Origin: Rhodospirillales bacterium
GTDB lineage: Bacteria; Pseudomonadota; Alphaproteobacteria; Rhodospirillales; JAPHTL01
Direction: 5' to 3'
DNA length: 6,292 nt
Assembly (NCBI GenBank): GCA_026193355.1
Contig: JAPHTL010000268.1
Coordinates: 1-6,292, forward strand
In this document: in pieces, positions 1 through 5,597 of the stretch
How the letters are laid out: each line of letters begins with the position of its first letter
Position numbering within the stretch: the stretch's first letter is position 1
Position numbers and translations under genes: made by a program
Notes under the pieces: model-generated
The model's input: the letters and a program-made list of their open reading frames with translations, nothing else
Told to the model about the DNA's origin: nothing
Databases searched by the model: none

Positions 1-253
1 CCCCGGCGGCGTCCGCCACAATTGCCGCAGCGGGTTCAGCCGTCGCTTCGGTCACGGGTTTGCCGGATGGTTCCGCAGCAGGCTCGGCCGTGGCCGGCGC
101 AGGTTCCGCCTCGGCGACCATGGGCGCGTCGCCGCGAATCCACGGCGCGGGTCCCGCCATCCACCAAAGGGTGCTTCCAACGGCGTAGCTGCCGATGACG
201 ATGACAATGGCGGCGACAATCGCGCTGCCGTAGGTTTTCAGGCAAGCGCCCAT
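1..253 (-). CDS. N-terminal part of a membrane-anchored protein, possibly a CycM-like cytochrome c (cut by left edge)
   Basis: The frame is open from an ATG at 253 down to the left edge, giving 84 residues, and the rest lies outside the window. An ideal ribosome binding site (AGGAGG, 7 bases before the ATG) fixes the start. Residues about 8-29 form one hydrophobic helix (GSAIVAAIVIVIGSYAVGS) preceded by Lys6, then a WWMAGPAPW segment, then from residue 42 a low-complexity Ala/Pro/Glu linker with repeated AEPA units. This suggests a signal anchor with a tethered periplasmic domain. In many alphaproteobacteria a membrane-bound c-type cytochrome (CycM type) is divergent to kdsB-pheA, and that synteny is the only reason for naming it. 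No CXXCH haem motif is visible, because that domain would lie past the edge. The gene is real with good confidence, but the cytochrome identity is a guess. Confidence 0.7.
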   Translation of the reverse strand, partial: MGACLKTYGSAIVAAIVIVIGSYAVGSTLWWMAGPAPWIRGDAPMVAEAEPAPATAEPAAEPSGKPVTEATAEPAAAIVADAAG

Positions 254-297
254 GGGTAAACCTCCTGCAATGTCCGTGATCTTTTATCCCTGCGCCG

Positions 298-327
298 AGT
301 GTAGCCGTCCGGGGGCGCCGTGCGCAA
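298..327 (-). promoter_or_regulatory. Possible sigma70-type promoter of the leftward membrane-protein gene
   Basis: Read on the minus strand, a TTGCGC hexamer (327-322) is followed after 18 bases by TACACT (303-298). A transcript would start near 291, leaving a leader of about 38 bases that contains the AGGAGG ribosome binding site. The match is moderate and assigned by eye. Confidence 0.3.
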
Positions 328-360
328 TCGCCGCAAGGGGAAAGCCAGGGCGGTATTTTC

Positions 361-401
361 CTTTGACCTGCAAAGCGGTATCGTATCGTTGCCCTTTGAC
401 C
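361..401 (+). promoter_or_regulatory. Possible kdsB promoter region with CTTTGACC direct repeats
   Basis: The 176-base gap between the two divergent genes carries CTTTGACC twice, at 361-368 and 394-401. The starts are 33 bases apart, about three helical turns. The first copy is also the left arm of a short palindrome, CTTTG-N5-CAAAG (361-375). TTGACC at 363-368 could be a -35 element, with TATCGT at 384-389 as a poor -10 at a short spacing of 15. The elements are seen directly, but their function in kdsB expression is inferred. Confidence 0.25.
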
Positions 402-429
402 ATCTGTTCGCCCGGAAAGGTTTGTCCGC

Positions 430-1173
430 ATGACATTGCCCACTAATCCCATCGTCGTCATCCCGGCCCGCATGGCTTCGACTCGCCTGCCCGGCAAACC
501 GCTTGCGGATATTCATGGTGAGGCGATGATCGTTCACGTCTGGCGTCGCGCCTGCGAAGCGGATATCGGTCGTGTGATCGTCGCCTGCGCGGAGCCGGAG
601 ATCGTTGACGCCGTATCGCAGGCAGGGGGCACGGCGGTATTGACGCGCCCGGATCATCCATCGGGTTCTGACAGGGTGTTCGAGGCGGTCGAACGCGCCG
701 ATCCGGACGGTAAATGCGATGCGGTGATCAATGTCCAGGGGGATCTGCCGACGATTGATCCGGCCGTCGTGCGCAAGGTGTTCGCGCCGCTTGGCAAGGA
801 CGCGGTGGATATTGCGACGCTGGCCGTCGCAATCACGGACGAGGGGGAGCGGACAAACCCGAACGTGGTCAAGGCGGCAATTTCGCTGGAACACGGAGCC
901 ACCGTTGGCCGCGCGCTTTATTTCAGCCGCGCCACGGTGCCGTATGGCGAAGGACCGCTTTTTCATCACATCGGGCTTTACGCCTTTCGCCGCCACGCGC
1001 TGGCGCGGTTCGTCGCCCTCGCACCCGGTGTTCTGGAGCAACGCGAGAGGCTGGAGCAGTTGCGCGCACTGGAGAACGGCATGCGCATTGACGTGGCCTT
1101 CGTTGACACGGTTCCGCTTGGAGTCGATACTCCCGCCGACCTGGAGCGGGCGCGGCGGATGCTGGCGCCCTGA
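430..1173 (+). CDS. kdsB: 3-deoxy-manno-octulosonate cytidylyltransferase (CMP-KDO synthetase)
   Basis: This cytoplasmic enzyme joins CTP and KDO to give CMP-KDO and pyrophosphate, activating KDO for transfer to lipid A, so the organism makes a Gram-negative LPS core. The 247 residues match the usual family length. The nucleotide-binding signature IPARMASTRLPGKPL is at residues 11-25, HPSGSDR at 76-82, and VQGDLPTI at 102-109, where Asp105 is the expected metal-binding aspartate. YFSR and HIGLYAFRR follow in the second half, and GVDTPADLERAR near the C-terminus contains the second likely metal ligand, Asp233. The LP after QGD, instead of the enterobacterial EP, is to my recollection common in alphaproteobacteria. 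The start is supported by GGAAAGG, 9 bases upstream. pheA follows 62 bases later on the same strand with no obvious terminator between, so co-transcription is likely although the pathways are unrelated. All key residues are intact. Confidence 0.96.
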   Translation: MTLPTNPIVVIPARMASTRLPGKPLADIHGEAMIVHVWRRACEADIGRVIVACAEPEIVDAVSQAGGTAVLTRPDHPSGSDRVFEAVERADPDGKCDAVINVQGDLPTIDPAVVRKVFAPLGKDAVDIATLAVAITDEGERTNPNVVKAAISLEHGATVGRALYFSRATVPYGEGPLFHHIGLYAFRRHALARFVALAPGVLEQRERLEQLRALENGMRIDVAFVDTVPLGVDTPADLERARRMLAP

Positions 1174-1235
1174 ATACCCGAAAAGGGATCCGAAAGCGGG
1201 ATCCTGGGCGGAAATAACAAAGCGGGAAATGACAC

Positions 1236-2111
1236 ATGGCTGATCCAGCCTCGACCCCGGCCACCACGATCGCCTTTCAGGGGTCGCCCGGGGCCTATTC
1301 CGATCTTTCCTGCCGCGCGGCGCGGCCCGAAATGACCACGCTGCCCTGCGGCTCGTTCGAAGAGGCCTTTGCGGCGGTGCGTGACGGGAAGGCGGCGCTG
1401 GGCATGATTCCGGTCGAAAATTCCGTTGCCGGGCGGGTGGCCGACATCCACCACCTGCTGCCCGATTCAGGTCTGCATATTATCGGCGAGCACTTTCAGC
1501 GGATAAACCACCACCTGCTGGCGGTGAAGGGCGCGAAGATCGAAGGTCTGACGCACGTTCATAGCCACGTCCACGCGCTCAACCAGTGTCGCAAGCTGAT
1601 CGGCGAGCGGGGGCTTAATCCCGTTGTCGCCGTGGATACGGCGGGCGCGGCGCGTGCGATCGCACAGTCGGGCGACAAGACCCAGGCGGTAATCGCCTCG
1701 GAACTGGCGGGCGAGATCTATGGCCTCGTTTCGCTGAAGGCCGACATCGAGGACGCGGAACACAACACCACCCGTTTCCTGATCATGGCCCGCGACCCGG
1801 TCATTCCGCATCCGAAGGCGGGCAAGACCATCACATCTTTCGTTTTCAGGGTGCGCAACGTGCCTGCGGCCCTATACAAGGCGCTGGGCGGGTTCGCTAC
1901 AAACGGCGTCAACATGACGAAACTGGAAAGCTATCTGGTCGGTGGGCATTTCACGGCGGCCCAGTTCTATGCCGACGTGGACGGCCACCCGGAAAACCGC
2001 AACCTGCGCCTGGCGCTGGAGGAACTGGATTTCTTTTCGCACGAAGTGAAGATTCTGGGCGTGTATCCGCCGCATCCCTATCGCAACGAACAGGTTATGG
2101 AAGAGGACTGA
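1236..2111 (+). CDS. pheA: Prephenate dehydratase, monofunctional, with ACT regulatory domain
   Basis: The enzyme converts prephenate to phenylpyruvate, the penultimate step of phenylalanine synthesis, in the cytoplasm. The 291 residues contain no chorismate mutase domain, unlike the fused enterobacterial P-protein. The catalytic domain spans roughly residues 11-185: it opens with IAFQGSPGAYSD, has PVENSVAGR at 59-67, and the hallmark NTTRF at 177-181, whose Thr-Arg-Phe triad is needed for dehydration. A C-terminal ACT domain (about 199-277) carries NVPAALYKAL (the GALxxAL-type phenylalanine site) and LESYLVGG in place of the classical ESRP. Feedback inhibition by phenylalanine is therefore expected from the family. 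The ribosome binding site is weak (GGGA, 9 bases before the ATG), but no better start fits the conserved N-terminus. The 62-base gap after kdsB suggests one transcript. Nothing is missing or broken. Confidence 0.96.
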   Translation: MADPASTPATTIAFQGSPGAYSDLSCRAARPEMTTLPCGSFEEAFAAVRDGKAALGMIPVENSVAGRVADIHHLLPDSGLHIIGEHFQRINHHLLAVKGAKIEGLTHVHSHVHALNQCRKLIGERGLNPVVAVDTAGAARAIAQSGDKTQAVIASELAGEIYGLVSLKADIEDAEHNTTRFLIMARDPVIPHPKAGKTITSFVFRVRNVPAALYKALGGFATNGVNMTKLESYLVGGHFTAAQFYADVDGHPENRNLRLALEELDFFSHEVKILGVYPPHPYRNEQVMEED

Positions 2112-2159
2112 TCAGGTCTGGACGGGACGAGGGGGCAGGTCTGTTGTCGGAAAAAGGGC

Positions 2160-2200
2160 AAAAAAAAGCCCCCCACCGGCGCCGCACGGGACGCGGCGCC
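2160..2200 (-). terminator. Hairpin with T-tract, likely terminator of the leftward small gene
   Basis: A perfect 8-base-pair stem (GGCGCCGC at 2178-2185, GCGGCGCC at 2193-2200) closes a 7-base loop. On the minus strand it is followed, after a G-rich stretch of ten bases, by eight T residues (2167-2160). It sits 28 bases past the stop of the small gene and between convergent genes. The T-tract is farther from the stem than in a textbook terminator. On the plus strand no T-run follows, so it fits pheA less well, although the stem could also slow rightward transcription. Confidence 0.6.
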
Positions 2201-2227
2201 TGTCAGAAAGCGTGGGAATAAAAAGGC

Positions 2228-2434
2228 CTAGACGGAAACGTCAACGGCTGTGCCTTTTTCCTCGGCGGCAGCGTTCGAAGAATCCTCAACCGACCGCACG
2301 GACAACTCCTTCTCGTCCGGGTTCGGCTCTTTCGCCTTTTCCAATGCTTCTTTGATAAGCGCAGTATTCGCTTCGCGGGTTTCCACCGCAGCGGAACGAA
2401 CAACCATAAGCGCTGTCATACTGGTGACGTCCAT
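2228..2434 (-). CDS. Small hypothetical protein (68 aa), possibly YjfB-like putative motility family
   Basis: I do not recognise this protein with certainty. It is 68 residues, acidic and free of cysteine, with no signal peptide or membrane segment. The N-terminal half (MDVTSMTALMVV...TALIKEALEKAKE) should be largely helical; the C-terminal half from about residue 37 is rich in Glu, Ser and Ala and probably disordered. The pattern of MDVTS, a small hydrophobic stretch and then an LIKEALE-type helix recalls the short YjfB-type 'putative motility protein' family, but the match is from memory and weak. That it is a real gene is supported by an excellent ribosome binding site (AAGGAG, 9 bases before the ATG), its own AT-rich upstream region with regulatory motifs, and a terminator-like hairpin after the TAG stop. 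nudC lies 95 bases upstream on the same strand. A CtrA-type box 44-58 bases before the ATG suggests cell-cycle or motility control. Confidence 0.72.
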   Translation of the reverse strand: MDVTSMTALMVVRSAAVETREANTALIKEALEKAKEPNPDEKELSVRSVEDSSNAAAEEKGTAVDVSV

Positions 2435-2449
2435 TCTTGGACACTCCTT

Positions 2450-2470
2450 CGAGTCACATTCTCGGACTCG
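2450..2470 (-). promoter_or_regulatory. Leader inverted repeat holding two GANTC sites, next to the ribosome binding site
   Basis: CGAGTC (2450-2455) and GACTCG (2465-2470) form a perfect 6-base-pair inverted repeat with a 9-base loop. On the minus strand the stem ends just before AAGGAG, so in the mRNA it could influence ribosome access. Each arm contains a GANTC pentamer (2451-2455 and 2465-2469), the target of the CcrM methyltransferase found in many alphaproteobacteria. The repeats are seen directly; methylation or RNA-level control is inferred. Confidence 0.4.
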
Positions 2471-2477
2471 TATCTGT

Positions 2478-2492
2478 TTAACGAACAGTTAA
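2478..2492 (-). promoter_or_regulatory. CtrA-type binding box TTAA-N7-TTAA
   Basis: TTAACTGTTCGTTAA on the minus strand is an exact match to TTAA-N7-TTAA, the established full site of the alphaproteobacterial response regulator CtrA, and its first half also reads TTAAC. It lies 44-58 bases before the ATG of the small protein, a sensible place for an activator overlapping a -35 region. It sits in an AT-rich pocket, which raises the chance of coincidence. Confidence 0.5.
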
Positions 2493-2506
2493 ATTTATCA
2501 CTGTTC
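2483..2506. repeat. Inverted repeat GAACAGT-N10-ACTGTTC, possible operator
   Basis: The two 7-base arms (2483-2489 and 2500-2506) are perfect inverted copies separated by an A/T-rich spacer. The centres of the arms are 17 bases apart, between one and two helical turns. A shorter partner, CTGTT-N5-AACAG (2474-2488), shares the middle arm, so three related half-sites alternate across 2474-2506. This resembles an operator for a dimeric regulator, and it overlaps the CtrA-type box. The regulator is unknown. Confidence 0.4.
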
Positions 2507-2528
2507 TAGAAACAAATAAAGTAAAATT

Positions 2529-3536
2529 TTATGTATCTGTCTGATCTGTTTCGGCCAGCCATTCGGCAATCAAACGGTAGGCTATCGTATGCCGTCGGGG
2601 TAACGAGAATCCTTTTTCGCCCATGCTGCGCAGGTCGTCGCGGGTGAACCAGCGCGCGTCCTCCAACTCGTCATAATTGACATTCAATGCGACATCGTTG
2701 GTCTGCGCACGAAAGCCCAACATGATCGAGGCGGGAAAGGGCCAGGGTTGCGATCCCATGTACGTCGCGTTCGAAACGCCAACACCGGTTTCTTCGAGAA
2801 CTTCGCGTCCGACGGCTTCCTCCAGGCTTTCGCCGGGTTCGACGAAGCCAGCCAGCGTTGAATACATGCCCTGGGCCCACCGCGCCTGTCGGCCAAGAAG
2901 GCAGGCGGGCCTTCCATCGACCAGCCCTTCCACCAGCATGATGACGGCGGGATCCGTTCGTGGGAAATGCTCCGCGGCGCAGTCAGGGTTGGTGCAGCGA
3001 CGAAGATGGCCGCCGTGCGCTGGCAGGCTGGGATTGCCGCAGCGCCCGCAGAAACGATGCCGTCGGTGCCAGAAGGCAAGGCCGCGGGCATAGGCCAGAA
3101 GCGCCGCGTCCTGATCGCGCAGGGTCGGGCCGGCTTCCCACAAATCCAGAAAGACGCCATCTCCGGCGATATCCGCCGCCGCGGTTTCATCCAGATGCGA
3201 AAGGTCTATGGCGAAGGCCGCTGATCCATCCGCATGCAACCCCAGGAACATCGGGTCGGCGAAAGTGGCGGAAAGGAACGGCGCCGCTTGATCGGGTGTC
3301 CATAGAACGGCGGTGGTATTCGCATCAGCGGAGGCGTCATTCCGCAACAGGCTGCGATTTCGCCACAGGGGCGCGAATCGGGCGGTTGGATTGTTGCGCG
3401 CCCGTTCAAGCCAGTTTTCATCCGCCCGGTGAAGGGCGGCCCGGTCGGCGACAGCCCCGGTATAAAAGGTGTAAGCGGTCATGTGGGGAAGGGTCGCACA
3501 GGCAACCGCACCGGGCAACCGCGTCGCGTCGTTCAT
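2529..3536 (-). CDS. nudC: NADH pyrophosphatase / NAD-decapping Nudix hydrolase
   Basis: The enzyme hydrolyses NADH (and NAD) to NMNH and AMP; the family also removes NAD caps from RNA 5' ends. Counted from the ATG at 3536 (335 residues), the order is an N-terminal domain (to about 155), a zinc ribbon with Cys163, Cys166, Cys181 and Cys186, and a Nudix domain. The Nudix box starts at Gly230 with the full GX5EX7REUXEEXGU pattern, ending in REVLEETGV (244-252). The SQPWPFP motif (262-268) is diagnostic of the NADH pyrophosphatase subfamily. The start is uncertain: in-frame ATGs at 3560, 3548, 3536 and 3482 are possible. The last gives 317 residues, nearer the usual length, but lacks a ribosome binding site, whereas 3536 has a weak AAGG. 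The 5' end abuts the divergent SRP RNA gene, so the two promoters must overlap. The TAA stop lies 94 bases before the small gene, with no terminator seen. Confidence 0.93.
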   Translation of the reverse strand: MNDATRLPGAVACATLPHMTAYTFYTGAVADRAALHRADENWLERARNNPTARFAPLWRNRSLLRNDASADANTTAVLWTPDQAAPFLSATFADPMFLGLHADGSAAFAIDLSHLDETAAADIAGDGVFLDLWEAGPTLRDQDAALLAYARGLAFWHRRHRFCGRCGNPSLPAHGGHLRRCTNPDCAAEHFPRTDPAVIMLVEGLVDGRPACLLGRQARWAQGMYSTLAGFVEPGESLEEAVGREVLEETGVGVSNATYMGSQPWPFPASIMLGFRAQTNDVALNVNYDELEDARWFTRDDLRSMGEKGFSLPRRHTIAYRLIAEWLAETDQTDT

Positions 3537-3542
3537 TGGGCC

Positions 3543-3570
3543 TTGCATCCCGGACCCCATCCGTTGTTAA
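3543..3570 (+). promoter_or_regulatory. Possible promoter of the SRP RNA gene, inside the nudC 5' end
   Basis: TTGCAT (3543-3548) and TGTTAA (3565-3570) are spaced by 16 bases just upstream of the SRP RNA. Transcription would begin around 3576-3577, a few bases inside the outermost predicted stem, so either the RNA is slightly shorter than drawn or the promoter call is off. The assignment is by eye. The element overlaps the upstream candidate start codons of nudC. Confidence 0.3.
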
Positions 3571-3684
3571 GTGCGCCCGGGAGGTCGGCGATGGACGGAT
3601 TCCTCGCCAACCCGGTCAGGTCCGGAAGGAAGCAGCCGTAACGAGATCGATTCGGGTCGTTGTCCGGTCTCCCACCTTGCGCAC
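3571..3684 (+). ncRNA. ffs: Signal recognition particle RNA, small bacterial (4.5S) type
   Basis: This RNA binds the Ffh protein to form the SRP, which targets nascent membrane proteins to FtsY and the translocon. The near-invariant apical domain is present: GGTCAGGTCC, the GGAA tetraloop (3624-3627), then GGAAGCAGCC with the asymmetric AGCAG internal-loop strand ending at 3637. The flanks fold back into the expected long hairpin. GTGCGC (3571-3576) pairs with GCGCAC (3679-3684), GGGAG (3579-3583) pairs with CTCCC (3669-3673), and further G-U rich pairing lies inside. The outer ends were chosen by this pairing and could be about six bases shorter on each side. The position directly before dnaX is common in alphaproteobacteria. 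No T-rich terminator follows, so read-through into dnaX is possible. No Alu-like domain is seen, as expected for the short form. Confidence 0.95.
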
Positions 3685-3740
3685 CGGCGTATCACGCAGG
3701 CGAAGCCCGCGAAGCGCCCCGACTCGGACAGATGGGCCCC

Positions 3741-5597
3741 ATGACCGAGCAGCAGATTCCTACGACACAGGACGCCCCCGCCGGGGAAAGGAAATCCGGC
3801 GACAAGTACCGCGTATTGGCGCGCAAGTACCGGCCCACGACCTTCGCCGAACTGATCGGTCAGGAAGCGATGGTGCGCACCCTGACCAACGCCATACAGT
3901 CGGGGCGTCTGGCCCATGCCTTCATCCTGACCGGCGTCCGCGGTATCGGCAAGACGACGACGGCGCGCCTGATCGCCCGTGCGCTGAATTGCATTGGGCC
4001 GGACGGTTCGGGTGGTCCGACCATTGACCCGTGCGGTGTTTGCGAACACTGCATCGCCATCGCCCAGGACCGTCACGTCGATGTCATGGAACTGGATGCC
4101 GCCAGCCGTACCGGTGTTGACGATATTCGCGAGATCATCGAAGGGGTCCAGTACCGACCGACGTCGGCGCGCTACAAGATCTACATCATCGACGAAGTCC
4201 ACATGCTTTCGAAAAGCGCCTTCAATGCGTTGCTGAAAACGCTGGAGGAACCCCCCGAGCACGTGAAATTCATCTTCGCCACGACGGAAATCCGCCGTGT
4301 TCCGGTGACCGTTCTTTCGCGGTGCCAGCGTTTCGACCTGCGCCGTGTCGACCAGCAGACCCTTGCCGAACATTTCGGGGGTATCGCCGAAAAGGAGAAC
4401 GCCGAGGTTTCGCCCGCAGCGCTGGCGTTGATCGCGCGGGCCGCCGACGGTTCCGTACGCGACGGACTAAGCCTGCTTGATCAGGCGATTGCGCATTGCA
4501 GCGGCGCGGTGGAAGAGGCCCAGGTGCGCGACATGCTTGGGCTTGCCGACCGGGGCCGCACCTTCGATCTTTTCGACGCGGTGATGAAGGGTGAGATTCC
4601 CGAAGCCCTCGACCTGATGGGCGAGCAATACAAAGCGGGCGCAGACCCGGTTGTCGTCTTGCAGGATATGCTGGAGCTGGTGCATTGGCTGACGCGGCTC
4701 AAGGCGGCGCCAACGGTCGCGGAATCCCCCGGCGTTTCCGAGGCCGAACGGACGCGCGGTCTCGATATGGCCGGGAAGCTGTCGATGGCGAACCTGTCGC
4801 GCGCCTGGCAGATGGTTCTGAAAGGTCTTGGCGAAACCCAGACGGCCCCATCCCCGTTGCAGGCGGCGGAAATGATCCTGGTCCGTCTGGGCTATGCCGC
4901 CACCCTGCCGACCCCGGCCGAGGCTGTCAGGCAAATGGGCCAGGGGGCGGGGCAATCCGCACCATCCCAAACCGCCATGAATGCGCCACCCGTGTCCGGC
5001 GAAAGGACGACCGCGGTATCGCGCACCCCGGCGCCCCCTTCAGGCCCATCATCGACGGGCGGTCCGACGGCGGCGCTGGCCCACAGCATTCCGCAGGAAG
5101 AACAATTGCCAGTCGGCAGGGCGGAAGAGACACCCGCCGCCTTAGCCCCACAGGCAGAGCCGAAGGCCGATCCGCAGAGCTTCGACGAAGTGGTCGAACT
5201 GGCCCGCCTGTCCCGCGAGGCGTCGCTGCGCGCGAACCTGATCAACAACGTGCACCTTGTCCGGTTCGAGCCCGGCCGCATTGAATTCCACCCCGGCGAT
5301 CACGCGCCTTCTGAACTGGCCCATACCCTGAGCCGGTTTCTCAACGAGCGGACCGACCGGCGCTGGGTAGTCACGGTTTCGGGCAATGCCGGCGCGCCGA
5401 CACTTCATCAACAATCCGAAGCCGAGGTCGCACAGCGCCACAAATGGGCCACCGAACAGCCCCTTGTGCAAAAGATCCTTGAAACTTTCCCTGATGCCCG
5501 GATTGAGGACGTCCGCGACCTCGTGCCTGATGTCGACGAAATGACGACCGAGGGTGTCATGGGCAACGAACACGAAAACGGAGAAGACGATCAATGA
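3741..5597 (+). CDS. dnaX: DNA polymerase III subunit tau (clamp loader ATPase)
   Basis: DnaX is the AAA+ motor of the clamp loader; it loads the beta clamp and, as tau, couples polymerase cores to the helicase. Numbered from the ATG at 3741 (618 residues): YRVLARKYRPTTFAELIGQE at 23-42, Walker A GVRGIGKT at 65-72, zinc-site cysteines at 84, 98, 101 and 104 (a longer loop than in E. coli), RTGVDDIREI at 123-132, Walker B IIDEVHML around 149-156, and the SRC arginine finger at 193-195. A Pro/Ala/Ser-rich linker (roughly residues 410-475) leads to a conserved C-terminal domain beginning near SFDEVVELARLSREASLRANL. The ATG at 3732 is an alternative start. A TTG at 3660 would extend the frame into the SRP RNA and is unlikely. 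The ribosome binding site is poor for every start. No A AAA AAG slippery heptamer was found, so programmed frameshifting to gamma is not evident. The stop overlaps the ybaB start (ATGA). Confidence 0.95.
   Translation: MTEQQIPTTQDAPAGERKSGDKYRVLARKYRPTTFAELIGQEAMVRTLTNAIQSGRLAHAFILTGVRGIGKTTTARLIARALNCIGPDGSGGPTIDPCGVCEHCIAIAQDRHVDVMELDAASRTGVDDIREIIEGVQYRPTSARYKIYIIDEVHMLSKSAFNALLKTLEEPPEHVKFIFATTEIRRVPVTVLSRCQRFDLRRVDQQTLAEHFGGIAEKENAEVSPAALALIARAADGSVRDGLSLLDQAIAHCSGAVEEAQVRDMLGLADRGRTFDLFDAVMKGEIPEALDLMGEQYKAGADPVVVLQDMLELVHWLTRLKAAPTVAESPGVSEAERTRGLDMAGKLSMANLSRAWQMVLKGLGETQTAPSPLQAAEMILVRLGYAATLPTPAEAVRQMGQGAGQSAPSQTAMNAPPVSGERTTAVSRTPAPPSGPSSTGGPTAALAHSIPQEEQLPVGRAEETPAALAPQAEPKADPQSFDEVVELARLSREASLRANLINNVHLVRFEPGRIEFHPGDHAPSELAHTLSRFLNERTDRRWVVTVSGNAGAPTLHQQSEAEVAQRHKWATEQPLVQKILETFPDARIEDVRDLVPDVDEMTTEGVMGNEHENGEDDQ

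Noticed and set aside
238..1041. Long open frame on the minus strand opposite kdsB (267 codons)
   Set aside because: It lies antisense to a clearly recognisable kdsB, is Arg/His-rich as expected of a shadow frame in GC-rich DNA, and has no family motif or ribosome binding site.
1174..1235. Two GGATCC hexamers (seven bases apart) between kdsB and pheA as a terminator or attenuator
   Set aside because: GGATCC is self-complementary, so the pairing is trivial. There is no T-run, and no Phe-rich leader peptide is seen.
2483..2514. LexA (SOS) box in the small-gene promoter
   Set aside because: Alphaproteobacterial LexA sites are direct repeats GTTC-N7-GTTC or GAAC-N7-GAAC. Here GAAC and GTTC are inverted with different spacing.
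3660..3740. N-terminal extension of dnaX from a TTG start
   Set aside because: It would begin inside the SRP RNA structure, and the extra residues do not resemble DnaX N-termini. ATG 3741 or 3732 is preferred.
2960..4027. Long plus-strand open frame across nudC, ffs and dnaX (355 codons)
   Set aside because: It runs through three established genes in another frame, with a composition dominated by Arg, Gly and Pro. It is a shadow frame.
3567..4373. Minus-strand open frame opposite ffs and the dnaX ATPase domain (268 codons)
   Set aside because: It is antisense to the SRP RNA and the conserved AAA+ core, with no recognisable domain.
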